NCBI GenBank assembly: GCA_026315105.1
Contig: CM048744.1
Coordinates: 358,609,168 to 358,673,167, forward strand
Length of the DNA: 64,000 nucleotides
From: Locusta migratoria
Taxonomy: Eukaryota; Arthropoda; Insecta; Orthoptera; Acrididae
Direction: 5' to 3'
The notes below the pieces were generated by a model. That model did no database searches. It saw nothing but the letters and a program-made list of their open reading frames with translations, and was not told where the DNA came from. Below are positions 1 through 10,090 of the stretch, piece after piece. Position 1 is the first letter of the stretch, and each line of letters starts with the position of its first letter. The position numbers and the translations under genes are program-made.

Positions 1-106
1 TGATTGAGCTGGTCTTGTAACATCAGCTAACGTGGCTTTGCTACACAGTTACTGCGAACGGCTGAAAGCAAGGGGAAACTACAGTCGTTACTTTTCTCGA
101 GGACAT
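1..106 (+). mobile_element. RTE-type LINE, 5' leader fragment
   Basis: The stretch matches the leader upstream of the RTE endonuclease reading frame at 42515-42620 (shared words include catcagcta and ggctgaaag). It runs off the left edge of the window. At 106 it switches abruptly to the opposite strand of the same element, so this is one arm of an inverted duplication. Confidence 0.7.
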
Positions 107-620
107 GCAGTTCGTACTTATAACCCTATATTCATCTGACCAGAAATCCTGTTCATCCTGCCACAGAAATCCGCTAATGTCCACCATATCTAACTTCAAA
201 CTATTCAGTTTCCATTTGAAATTTTCTGACTTACCTATCCGATTAATTGAGAGAACATTTCACACTCCGGTCCGTAGAATGTTTTTCTTGATGGTGACAT
301 CCTCCTGAGTAGTACCCACACGGAGACCCGAATAGAGGATTATTTTACGTCCAGAATATTTTACCCAAGAAGACGCCATCATCATAAATTCTTACAGTAG
401 AGCTGCATGTTCTCGGGAAAAGTATCGACTGTAGCTTCCCCTTGCTTTCAGCCGTTTGCAGTAGATGCCTGGCAAGAAATGTTAGTTGATGTTAAAAGGC
501 CAACTCAGTGAATTAACCAGACTGTTGCCCCTGTAACTTCCGAGAAGGGTGTTGCTCCTCTTGAGGGACTATACGTTTCTCCGATCCCTCCACTGTGGTT
601 GCACTTAAGGTATGGCTATT
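107..620 (-). mobile_element. RTE-type LINE 5' end with endonuclease start, inverted
   Basis: Read on the minus strand this repeats the leader seen at 42410-42620 and then enters the start of the APE-type endonuclease frame, homologous to 42760-42930 (the region coding for VRTLN, EVRWQ and FWSGEY in the better copy). It stops after roughly 60 codons at the junction with the plus-strand arm. Several frame breaks are present and no functional product is expected. Confidence 0.7.
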
Positions 621-1172
621 TGTATCGTTGAAGCACGCAAGCCACTCCACCTCGAAAATGTCTGTGGTTCATGTGTGTTCATCTGTGGAACAGATTCCAA
701 TAAGGTTTGTTTATCTTTCCAAAAATCGTTATAATTATTCAGATGCTATTTCCAATTATGGCTCCCCCCATGAACTCTGCGTGCGGGACAGCTCTCCACC
801 CCGTTAAGTTATCTACTTATTGACTATGCAGACGTACATAACTTGGTCTACAGGTGTGATATTGTTCCACAGACTTTTGTTGAAAGCAGTACCATTGTGC
901 CAAGATGTGATGCAATTCGTCGATATATTCGTTCAGCATTCCACACTGCGACCTCATTCAAACGACAGAAGCTTTACAGCATTATATGTACTCATCGGAG
1001 CGACAGGGTTGTATCTTAGAAAAATTGTTGGAACACTGTTCACCTTCAAACTCAGCGCAGTTATTACTTGCTGCCTGCAGAATCAAAACAGACAAGATGA
1101 TTGCCAATGACCGTGACAAATGAATTAGTAACACTGCAGCCCTCAGCATGCACAAATCATACTATGGTACCA
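621..1172. other. Unassigned spacer
   Basis: Open frames here are short, with no recognisable domain. No repeat shared with the rest of the window was seen. Confidence 0.4.
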
Positions 1173-1357
1173 AAAATGTTCAAATGTTTGTAGAACTTAT
1201 GGAACTTAACTACGGGGTCATCAGTTCCTAAGCTTACAAACTACTTATGAACTAGCTAAGAAATATCCATGCCCGAGGGGGGATTCGAATCCCCGACCGT
1301 AGTGGCCGTGCAGACCGTGACTGGAGCGCCTAAGTCCCCTCGGCCACCGCGGTCGGC
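1173..1357 (-). mobile_element. SINE-A, class II tRNA-derived
   Basis: The tRNA-like head, with Pol III box B ggttcgaatcc and a box A-like tggccgagggg in sense orientation, lies at the right end. The tail ending in acatttgaacattt lies at the left. The 9-bp direct repeat atggtacca (1164-1172 and 1361-1369) is the target-site duplication. Confidence 0.9.
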
Positions 1358-1488
1358 ACCATGGTACCACTGGACAGAGTAGTTGGGCTGTTGTCATTAG
1401 TATTATTGTTTTGGCGGCACTGTATTTTCGCAAATTTCCGAAAAAATGTTGGATGATCGTACCTTGACTACTGATCGCGTATGAGCTA

Positions 1489-1675
1489 ATGTTGCCGCGG
1501 GGGAATGGCCGTACGCTCTAAGGCGCCTTGCTGCGCAGTGCGCGGCTGCTCCCCGTCGGAGGTTCGAATTCTCCCTCGGGCATGGGTGTATTTGTCGTCC
1601 TTAGCATAAGTTAGTTTAAGTAGGGACTGATGACCACTGCAGATTGATCCAATAGCTTTACAAACAAGTTGAAGA
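1489..1675 (+). mobile_element. SINE-A' subfamily copy
   Basis: A tRNA-like head with box B ggttcgaattc is followed by a body with ttagtttaagtag and a tail with gactgatgacc. A perfect 9-bp target-site duplication, tatgagcta, flanks it at 1480-1488 and 1676-1684. It differs from SINE-A in the anticodon-side stem and in the middle of the body. Confidence 0.88.
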
Positions 1676-1770
1676 TATGAGCTAGTGTCGAAGGCTTTGC
1701 TAAATAACAGAGGAGACATTGTGTACGGATAAAGGAAGCTGTGTTTCACACGAGTGGTCTATCATGAACT

Positions 1771-1965
1771 GCCGGCCGCGGTGGCCGAGGGGACTAAGGC
1801 GCTCCAGTCACGGTCTGCGCGGCCACTACGGTCAGGGGTTCGAATCCCCCCTCGGGCATGGATATTTGTGCCGTCCTAGTTCGTAAGTAGTTCATAAGTA
1901 GTTTGTAAGTTTAGGTACTGATGACCCCGTAGTTAAGTCCCATAGACTATGCAAACATTTTTTTT
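1771..1965 (+). mobile_element. SINE-A, full length
   Basis: A complete copy runs from gccggccgcggtggccgagg to gcaaacattttt. The flanking atcatgaact at 1761-1770 and 1966-1975 is a perfect target-site duplication. It has no long poly(A) tail; the element ends in its conserved 3' sequence plus T. Confidence 0.93.
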
Positions 1966-1979
1966 ATCATGAACTTCCG

Positions 1980-3037
1980 TTGATTAGATTAGATTAGAAT
2001 AGTACTTGTTCCTTAGATCATGAATACGACATTTCGTAATGACGTGGAACGTGTCAGGTTAATGAAAGGTGTCTTTACAAATTATTACTTTTTACTAAAT
2101 ATTAGATGGCACAATATATTTTTTATTTATTTTTTTCATTTTTATTATTTTTTCAGATTTACTAATTTATATAAAAATTCATCTACAGTGTAGGAGTTGC
2201 CATTCAGAAATTCTTTTAATTTATTTTTAAATGCTAGTTGGCTATCTGTCAGGCTTTTGAAGCTGTTTGTTAGGTGCCCAAATACTTTTTTGGCAGCATA
2301 ATTCACCCCTTTCTGTGCCAAAGCTACATTTAACTTTGAATAGTGAAGATCATTCTTTCTCCTAGTTTTGTAGTTATGTACCCTGCTATTGCTTTTAAAT
2401 TCGGTGGGATTGGTAATAACAAATTTCATAAGTGAATATATATACTGTGAAGCTACTGTGAAGATCCCTAGCTCTTTAAATAAGGTGCCTGTAGGATGAA
2501 CTTGGATGGGCTCTAGCAATTACTCTGATTACACGCTTTTGTGCAATGAATACTTTTTTACTCAATGATGAATTACCCCAGAAAATGATGCCATACCAAA
2601 GCAGAGAATGAAAATAGGCATAGTAAGCTAGTTTACTGAGATGTATATCACCAAACTTTGCAATTACCATAATAGCATAAGTAGCTGAACTCAAACGTTT
2701 CAGCAGTTCTTCAATGTGTTCTATCCACTTCAAACCCCTCATCAATGCATACACCTAAAATTTTTTAATGTTCTACCTTAGCTACAGATTTCTGATCAAA
2801 GTCTATATTTATTAATAGTGTCTTTCCATTTACTGTACGGAACTGTATGTACTGCGTTTTATCAAAATTCAATGTTAGTCCATTTGCTGAGAACCACTTA
2901 ATGATTTTCTGAAAGACGTCATTCACAATTTCTTCAGTTAGTTCTTGTCTGTCAGGTGTGATAACTATACTTGTATCATCAGCAAAAAGGACCAGCTCTG
3001 CGTCTTCATGGATATAGAATAGTTTGAGGAATCAGCT

Positions 3038-3085
<48 letters not shown>

Positions 3086-3545
3086 ATATTATGTGAATTA
3101 CTTATGTCAACTTTCTGCATTCTACCTGTTAGGTATGATTGTAACCATTTGTACACTGTCCCATTCATACCACAATACTTTAGTTTATCTAGAAGAATTC
3201 CATGATTTACACAATCAAAAGCCTTGGAGAGATCACAGAAAATCTCAACGGGTGATGTCCGGTTATTCAGAGCATTTAATATTTCATTGGTGAAAGTATA
3301 TATAGCATTTTTTGTTGAGAAACCTTTCTAAAAAAAAAAAAGGACATTTTGTTAGAACTTTATTTTTACCTATGTGTGAAACTACTCTAGAATACATTAC
3401 TTTTTCAAGACTTTTGGATAAGGCTGTCAGAAGTGAGATTGGGCGGTAGTTGTTGATATCAGACGTATCCCCTTTTTTGTGTAGTGGCGTAGTGGTTTGA
3501 TTCTTTAATAGCTTGTTTTCCTCCAGGAAGTTTAAATTGTTTGAT
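1980..3545 (-). pseudogene. CR1-like LINE, 5'-truncated ORF2 (reverse transcriptase)
   Basis: Minus-strand translation gives an RT-domain C-terminal half with KVFIAQKRVIRVIA, a YAYFHSLLWYGIIFWG block and a C-terminus with LAQKGVNYAAKKVFGH. The same protein appears at 51.1-52.1 kb, and a cousin at 53.2-55.8 kb. Frames break several times. The RT core around 2960-3010 (the AELVLFADD-like region) abuts a long poly(T) tract that replaces part of the domain. The 3' end carries a GATTA-type microsatellite tail at 1980-1997, as expected for elements that prime on short tandem repeats. Confidence 0.8.
3040..3083. repeat. Poly(T) tract of 44
   Basis: An uninterrupted T run lies inside the minus-strand LINE, breaking its reading frame just upstream of the RT catalytic region. 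It may mark the tail of a lost insertion or a rearrangement junction. Confidence 0.9.
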
Positions 3546-3549
3546 ATTG

Positions 3550-3770
3550 TAATATGAGCTACGGTTCTGGAAGTGATTGACGTCAGCGATATCGGTCTGC
3601 AGTAATTCTAGGCATCCGTTCCCTTGCCCTTTTTCGAAATAGAAGTGACAAGCGCTTGCAAGTCACTCGAGTCTATTTGTTGCGCAAGAAACTCTCGATT
3701 AAAGTGGGACTGATAGCCTTAACAGAGTACTGCGTGGTACACCACTGCTTCTAAACATGTAGAGAAGACA
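3550..3770 (-). mobile_element. CR1-like LINE fragment, RT N-terminal side
   Basis: On the minus strand, 3560-3680 encodes KKGKG followed by a broken YRPIS-LTS block, the same RT segment as at 14.9-15.0 kb on the plus strand. The adjoining 3690-3770 resembles the minus-strand LINE at 16.5 kb. It is short and frameshifted. Confidence 0.5.
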
Positions 3771-4475
3771 ATAATTAAAGAGCACGCAGGGTTCCGAACT
3801 GGGGGGACAAATGTTGAACCTCACACAGCACATAGAAGATGGGTATCAGCGGAAGGAAATCACGGCTGCAGCGTTTATCGACCTTAAAGCGGCTTATGAC
3901 ACCATTCACCACATAAACTACTATCAAAAATATGTAACACCACCAAAGATTACCGACTGGCACAATTCATCCAGTGCATGCTACAAGACAGACCTTATTT
4001 TGTAACACTGCAGACAAAGAGGAGCCGATGGCGGACCCAGAAAAACGGACTACCTCAAGGTAGTGTTCTTGGCCCACTGATGTACAATATCTATACCAAT
4101 GACCAGCCAATCAGCACAGGCACTCGTTCCTTCATCTACGCGGATGATACAGTAGTTGCTGCTCAGGGCAGAACTTTTGAAGAGGTGGAAAGAAAATTAA
4201 CATTAGCGCTTGAGAACCTAACAGTCTATTATGAAAATAACCACCTCTAGCCAAATCCAGCAAAAACCCAGGTCTGCGCTTTTCATCTGCGCAAAATGGA
4301 GGCCAGGAGGAAACTGAACATAATCTGGAGGGGACAGCGCCCCTCTCATTGCGACACACAAAAGGACCTTGGAGTTAAACTCGACCGTGCTCTCACGTAC
4401 AAGGAACACTGTGTGGACACAAAACTGAAAGTGAGTGCCAGGAACGACATCATCCGCAAGCTCACAAATAGTAGA

Positions 4476-5002
4476 GGGGGACCGTGGTGGAGCAGCCGAG
4501 CGGTCTAAGGCGCCACGCTGCGGAGGGCGCCGTTGCTCGCCGTCGGAGGTTCGAGTCCTGCCTGGGGCACGGATGTGTGTGTGTTGTCCTTAGGTTAGTT
4601 TACCTTAGTTTAAGTAGTTTGTAAGCGCGTCGGTTGCACAGTGGTAGAGAGCCAGCCTACAAATCTAAAAGGTCGCGGGTTCGATCCCCGCCAGGTCCTA
4701 GGATTTTTATTTGTCACTTTCCACTTCTTTCACCTCTGGCAGTATTGCTCATGTGAAAAATACCGAGTAGCACCGTGGTTCGGAACCCACGTTAAACTGT
4801 AGGTCCCCCTATAACTGGCTGGGTAAGTCAGTTCGAAGATCGGAGGAAGGCAACGGCATACCACCTCCTAACAGGACCATGCCTAGTAAAACACTGTGGT
4901 GTTCAAACCAATCTTCGGATTGTTGACTGCTCTGCCTTTTTTTAAGCTACGGACTGATGACCACGCAGTTTGGTCCGATAGTTTTACAAACATTTGAACA
5001 TT
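4476..5002 (+). mobile_element. SINE-A' copy split by a SINE-B
   Basis: The head is at 4476-4624 (box B ggttcgagtcc) and the tail at 4945-5002 (gactgatgacc to acatttgaacattt). The 7-bp repeat tagtaga at 4469-4475 and 5003-5009 bounds the whole, showing that it entered the Jockey-like LINE as one unit before the SINE-B landed in it. Confidence 0.85.
4625..4944 (+). mobile_element. SINE-B, tRNA-derived with long conserved body
   Basis: A Pol III head (ttgcacagtggtagag as box A region, gggttcgatccccg as box B) is followed by a roughly 220-bp body containing gttcggaacccacgttaaac and ggaaggcaacggcatacc. The same body occurs at 33.6, 41.3 and 44.7 kb. It sits inside SINE-A'. Confidence 0.85.
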
Positions 5003-5565
5003 TAGTAGATAGGGAGCACAACCCGCAGATGTCCGTACGTCAGCTCTAGCGATATGTTTCTCTTCCGCGGAGTATTCGGCACCTGTCTGGCAAAACCACA
5101 CAAGCGGAACAAGTAAATATAGCCGTGAATGAGACAGGATGCATCATAACAGGATGTCTCCGTCCAACCTCCACAAATCAGCTGTACCAACTCGTGGGCA
5201 TAGCCCCTCCAGACATAAGAAGGAGAACAGCTTCAGAAAGCGAAAAGCTCAAACAGGAAATAGATCCCAGGCACCCACTGTTTGGTCGTAGCCTCCAATC
5301 TTCTAGGCTTAAATCAAGGAAGAGTTTCCTACAAACAACCAAATCAATTCTTCTATCCCATAAAGTGATGAGGGGAACTGTGGCGAAAATTGGAACCAGA
5401 AAGACGAGGGAAGAGCCCCAGAGAAGAACCTGCAGTTGTTTTTGAACTCCCGTATACGACCTGGAAAGCTCTAAATAGACTGCGAACGGGAGTATCACGA
5501 TGCAGAGTAAACATGAAGAAATGGGGCTACACCAGCGCAGACGAGACCTGCGAGTGTGGAGAGCC

Positions 5566-5582
5566 TGTGTGTGTGTGTGTGT

Positions 5583-5621
<39 letters not shown>
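5566..5621. repeat. (GT)n microsatellite
   Basis: About 28 GT units with one interruption lie at the junction between the Jockey-like LINE C-terminal codons and the minus-strand SINE-A'. In frame it would read as alternating Val-Cys. Confidence 0.95.
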
Positions 5622-5625
<4 letters not shown>

Positions 5626-5706
5626 CTTATGCGACCAAAGTGCGTGGTCATCAGTCGCTAGGCTTACACAGTAATTACTTAACTAACTTAAACTAACTTA
5701 CACTAA

Positions 5707-6461
5707 GCGCCGACCGCGGTGGTCGAGGGGACTGAGGCGCGTCAGTCACGGTCTGCACGGCCACTACGGTCGGGGGTTCGAATCCCCCCTCGGGCATGGA
5801 TATTTATGCTGTCCTTAGTCTTAGCTAGTTGATAAGTATTATAGGTACCTGACATTATTATTCAGATACAGGAGGCGATCTAAAATTCGGTGATGGTTCT
5901 CCTGTGAGATTATTCGCCCAGATCGCTTATTTAAATAATTGCTTGATGACTAGTTTCAACTCATTAAAGAGCCATTTTCGAATCTTAATTGCCCAGGCAT
6001 AATAAAATGTTTAAAAGATGCAACACTGTGGCATGATATAAATGGTATGATCATATTTATCCATCCAATGTGCCTTGGTGTCACATTCTATTCTTGCATA
6101 CAGTTCGCTTTGCCGCATCAATAGGCAGCAACGTTTATTCATAGAAAAAATCGCTTTCGGTTTTTCCTAAATTTTCCTACTTTCCGTGACACCAAGGCAC
6201 ATTGGATGGATAAATATGTGCATACCATTTATATCATGCCACAGTGTTGCATCTTTTAAACATTTTATTGTGGCTGGACAATTAAGATTCGAAAATGGCT
6301 CTTTAATGAGTTGAAACTAGTCATCAAGCAATTATGTAAATAAGCGATCTGGGTAAATAAAGTAATTTCACAGGAGAACCATCTCCAGTTCATAAGTAGT
6401 TTGTAAATTTAGGGAGTGATGACCCCGTAGTTAAGTCCCATAAGATTAACAAATATTTGAA
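5707..6461 (+). mobile_element. SINE-A split by a fold-back element
   Basis: The head and first half of the body lie at 5707-5840 and the tail at 6387-6461 (agttcataagtagtttg to acatttt). Similar agttgataag and agttcataag stretches border the insert and may be its target-site duplication. Confidence 0.8.
5850..6386. mobile_element. Fold-back (inverted-repeat) element
   Basis: The arms 5892-6090 and about 6180-6385 are near-perfect reverse complements (gatggttctcctgtg against cacaggagaaccatc). The loop of about 90 bp contains a piece resembling the repeat at 7300-7350 (the aaccgaaagcg region). No coding frame is present. Confidence 0.85.
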
Positions 6462-6818
6462 CATTTTCTTACGCTAAGGACAACTCATACACCCATGCCC
6501 GAGGGAGGATTCGAACCCCCGACCGCAGTGACCGTGCAGACCGTGACTGGCGCGCCGCAGACCGCTCGGCCACTGCGGCCGGCGTCTGGGGAGCTGCAAG
6601 ACACACAGCACCTGCTCGGCTACAGGAAGCTGGAGGATTTACTCGCGCAAATAACAAAGCTATTCATGCTGCAACGTATTGGGCTTCGTGTAGAATATGA
6701 ATTTTGAAATCTCTGATAGAATTAAATCAGCTCTTCTAAATGTTTTCTTGTCTTCTGGTCTTTTTTTTTAAATTTATTTTCGATATTATTGCATTTAACT
6801 TTCACTACCTCTCCTCTA

Positions 6819-7016
6819 ACCGGCCGCGGTGGCCGAGGGGACTGAGGCGCTCCAGTCACGGTCTGCACGGCCACTACGGTCGGGGGTTCGAATCCCCCCT
6901 CGGGCATGGATATTTGTGACGTCCTTAGCATTAGTTAGTTCATAAGTAGTTTGTAAGTTTAGGGACTGATGACCCCGTAGTTAAGTCCCATAAGCTGTAC
7001 ATGCATTTGAACATCT
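6819..7016 (+). mobile_element. SINE-A, full length
   Basis: A complete copy is flanked by the 9-bp target-site duplication tctcctcta (6810-6818 and 7017-7025). Box B is ggttcgaatcc. Confidence 0.93.
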
Positions 7017-7025
7017 TCTCCTCTA

Positions 7026-7500
7026 TGAATTGCTGTTCGTTAGTTTCGCTAAAACTCGAGAACGGCTGAACCGATTTGGCTAATTTTAGTCTTGAAATAT
7101 TCGTGTATCTCCAGGGAACGTTTAAACGATGATAAAATATGAAAAGTTATCCGAAAAAGAGAAAAATCGGGAAAAACTGAAACAGCTTTTCCAGTGAGCT
7201 ATCAATACCATTCGTCCAATTGCGATAAAATTTTGTGCATATCATGTTGAAAGCAAGAGGAGGATTCGCATCAAATAAAAAATTTGGAAAAATCGCCTGG
7301 AAAGTAGGAAAATTTAGGAAAAACCGAAAGCGATTTTTTTCTATGAATAAAAATCAATTTCCACATGGTTGTAAGAGCATCAGTTAAGTACGGCTTGACA
7401 GGATAAGGTTTGTATGAAATAAATTTTTTGGTAAACCTACCGGATAATTGGAAAATTTGAGAAAAACTGAAAGTGTTTTTCATTGAATTTATCACTATAA
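7026..7500. repeat. AT-rich interspersed repeat, Helitron-like fragment
   Basis: Phrases such as gaacggctgaaccgattt and ggtttgtatgaaataaa recur in variant form at 20.4 kb inside the Helitron-like element. There are no clear ends and no coding content. Confidence 0.4.
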
Positions 7501-7589
7501 CTGACTATTCGCAGGACGGAGAGGGGTAATTCTTTTTTCTGTTTTGTTCATTATGGTCTTGGAAAAGTTTTCAGTAAAATAAATAGGGA

Positions 7590-7725
7590 CAGTAAGGCTG
7601 AGTTCGCACTGACGCGACCAGTCGCGCATTGTCGCGTGCGGCTGTTGGTTCCACGGTGCAAAACTCAGTGGCGCCACGCGGCGCGGGTGGCAAGTCGCGA
7701 GCAGCCAGTTTCGCAACGCACACAC
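7590..7725. repeat. GC-rich module ending in TTCGCACTG
   Basis: This short GC-rich block (gagttcgcactgacgcgacc and later gcgcgggtggcaagtcgcg) resembles in style the termini of the Harbinger-like element at 35.8 kb. A 3-bp duplication could not be shown. Confidence 0.3.
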
Positions 7726-7744
7726 ACACACGCGTGTCTGTTAT

Positions 7745-9195
7745 TTTTAAAATGTGGTAACCCTGAGTTTCGACCGAAACTGAAATTTACTTAATTGAGT
7801 TAAAATGTCGATAAATTTACGTTATTTCACAAATCACTTGCTTTCCCACATTTTACAAGATCACCTCCCATGACAATTCGATACGTATTTATACGGGAAC
7901 ATGAGGCAGAGTTGACGTTAGTGTAGTGGAGGGGGACATGGCTTGTTGTTATACAGGGTGTCCTATTTATCTTGGCCACCCAAATTATCTCCAGAACAAC
8001 AACAGCTATTGAAAAACGTCTTTCGCCGGTATCAACGTAAGGCAGGGGTTCAAAAATGAAAATATTTTGCAACATTCTAAAACGAAAGCATTCGTATTAT
8101 TTAACACAAACTTATGTGTTTTTAAATGGGCGTCCTATATTATTTCATCAGCAATCCATAGCATGACAAATCACATAAACAATAGCATTGCTTGCATCGC
8201 AATACACCGATTACATTCCGAGATATTGAGAATCGAAGTTGCCGTTTGAAATACGCGAAAAGCGCGGGTAGCGCACGTCCTGAGACTCAGGCGAGAACCC
8301 CATGCTGCTCAGGACGTGCGCTACTCGCCCGTTTCGCGTATTTCAAGCGGCAACTTCGATTCTCAATATCTCGGAAGGTAATCGGTGTATTGCGATGCAA
8401 GCAATGCTATTGTTTATGTGATTTCTCTTGCTATGGATTGCTGATGAAGTAATATAGAATATCCATTTAAAAACACATAAGTTTGTGTTAAAAAACACAT
8501 ACACTTTCGTTTTAGAATGTTTCAAAATATTTACATTTATGAGCCCCTGCCTTACATTGATACTGGTGAAAGTCGTTTTACAAATAGCTGTTGTTGTTTC
8601 AGAGATATTTTGAGAGGTCAAGATAAATGGGACACCATGTGTAGTGCTGATAATAAATTGCCTTCGTCTTTGTCAGTAAATCAAATTCAATCAGTGGTAC
8701 AGAAAGTATTTCACAAAATTGCGTCACACTTCCGACAACCAGTATGGTTGTTGTTACTCTACACCTACACAAACTGAACAGGAAAAGCCGTGTACCACAT
8801 AATCACTGATTCCTTAACCCATATTGGTTATTACAAAAGTACGTCTCTTTCAAGGAAGCACATCAATAAAACTTTTCACCATAACAATATGACAACCCGC
8901 CCTATTAAGTACAATACTGAATAAGTTAGTTACAAACACAGTATAATAATATCACTACAAGATGCGAAAGCTTTATATTGTTAGCATCAACAAAATACGT
9001 TTTTACGAGCGAAGAAAACGTCCTAGTAGTTAAACGGCGCGCCATCAACTGAGGTAAAGTGTTATTGTTGACTGAATTCCTACCGAACGCGACCCGACTT
9101 GATCCGTAAGTTCTCGAAAGTTAGTTTCGGCCAAGCCGAAGATAAGGCTGATTTCTGGCCGAAACCGAATATTCGGTTCGTCCTCAAAAATAATG
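7745..9195. mobile_element. Palindrome-ended element, copy 1
   Basis: The block aligns with 17030-18715: shared stretches include aactgaacaggaaaag, cctagtagttaaacggcg and attgttgactgaat. The right end is rich in ggccgaaaccgaa and reads ccgaatattcgg; the left end carries a degenerate cgaccgaaactgaa. This points to a DNA transposon or other repeat with inverted, palindromic termini. There is no transposase-like frame. A fold-back element interrupts it at 7951-8643. Confidence 0.6.
7951..8643. mobile_element. Large fold-back element, about 320-bp arms
   Basis: The left arm begins atacagggtgtcctattt and the right arm ends aaatgggacaccatgtgta. The arms remain complementary to a centre at about 8290, where gtagcgcacgtcctgag meets ctcaggacgtgcgctac. 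Transcripts would form one long hairpin. The open frames here are only arm sequence read in different directions. Confidence 0.88.
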
Positions 9196-10088
9196 TTAAT
9201 AAAACGGAAATTAAGAATATTTTATCATCAAAAAATGCCATGTCAAACTTTTAATATATTTTTTAAACTAAAAAGTAATTATATTAACGGTACTAATATA
9301 ATAGAAATGTTTAGTTAAATTGAATTCGGTTTGGACGTCAATTTAGACAGTTTAGCTTCTATTCAAGTTTGGTTATCATATAGAATAAACTTTAGCTCAA
9401 AGCTACACTCGTATCATTACTTACTTTCAACCGATTTCCAAATTTATTGTTAGTCACCAGTAAAGCAGGAAACTCCTATTGTTAATAAGTTGTAGGCCTA
9501 CATTAAACAGAATAAAGCGAAAAGTGATTTCTCTAATATTATTGTATGAAACTGATTTTTTTTACAACAAAACTTGTCAACAGGATGGATTAAAATGTGC
9601 TCTTACAGTTTCTTTCATTCTAGAATAAAATTAGCGTTGCTAAAACTAGGAGACAAATGAATATCTTTGAAATGGTGCCGATTTTAATCCACTTTGGCAT
9701 TTGACTATCCAGTGAAGTTGTCAAATTACCGTTGACAAACAGTGCAATTGAATGACAGCGTAAGAAGGAATTAATAACGTAAAAAATAAAAGTTTGAAAT
9801 TTTTAATCTTTTCATCGACGATATTTTAGCTCTTGCAGACGACATGTTGGGAACCACTGCAGTTAGGTATATGGGATTCGTCTGTTGATGATTAGAAAAA
9901 GTGTCTCATGTTTTATAAGGCTTCTGTAATCAACATATATTTTCAGTCATCTCTTTCTTCCTTTTTTTTTTTTTTGTCATACTATTTTTTGTCTTCTGGT
10001 TGCCATTCTTCTATCTGTCGCCTCTTCCGTCCCCCTCACCAATCCCCGCGATTTTCTAATCTGGCTTATCTCCGTTTGGTGATTTAAT
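9196..10088. other. AT-rich spacer
   Basis: No domain-bearing frame or recognised repeat was seen. It contains a T-rich run at 9963-9976. Confidence 0.4.
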
Positions 10089-10090
10089 TA

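Larger units (their letters stand above)
5622..6582 (-). mobile_element. SINE-A' copy, minus, split by a SINE-A
   Basis: The tail portion lies at 5622-5706 (gtggtcatcagtc) and the tRNA-like head at 6462-6582 (box B ggttcgaatcc in antisense). The break is occupied by a plus-strand SINE-A bounded by cttacactaag (before 5707) and cttacgctaag (after 6461), a 10-of-11 target-site duplication. Confidence 0.8.
3781..6677 (+). pseudogene. Jockey-like LINE ORF2, RT and C-terminus, in three pieces
   Basis: Piece one (3781-4475) encodes EHAGFRTG, then after a frameshift near 3801 VLNLTQHIEDG, an AFIDLKAAYDTIHH block, GLPQGSVLGPLMYNIYTND and the catalytic FIYADDTVVAAQG. Piece two (5003-5567) continues with the thumb and C-terminal region (GCIITGCLRPT, LVGIAPPDIRRR, then CECGEP of the terminal zinc-knuckle-like motif). 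Piece three (6583-6677) restores the last residues, ending around AIHAATYW. The gaps are filled by nested SINE stacks at 4476-5002 and 5622-6582. The endonuclease half is missing. Catalytic YADD is retained, but frame breaks in each piece rule out a functional protein. Confidence 0.82.

Noticed and set aside
1300..1357. tRNA-like sequences with good box A and box B
   Set aside because: All lie at the heads of SINEs with conserved bodies and duplications. None folds as a stand-alone tRNA with proper acceptor-stem ends and discriminator.
5178..5651. Minus-strand frame of 157 codons with a Thr-His run
   Set aside because: It is the antisense of the Jockey-like LINE C-terminus plus the (GT)n microsatellite.
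8067..8621. Two or three frames of 60-92 codons that look like paralogues
   Set aside because: They are the two arms of a fold-back element read in opposite directions, so the similarity is trivial.
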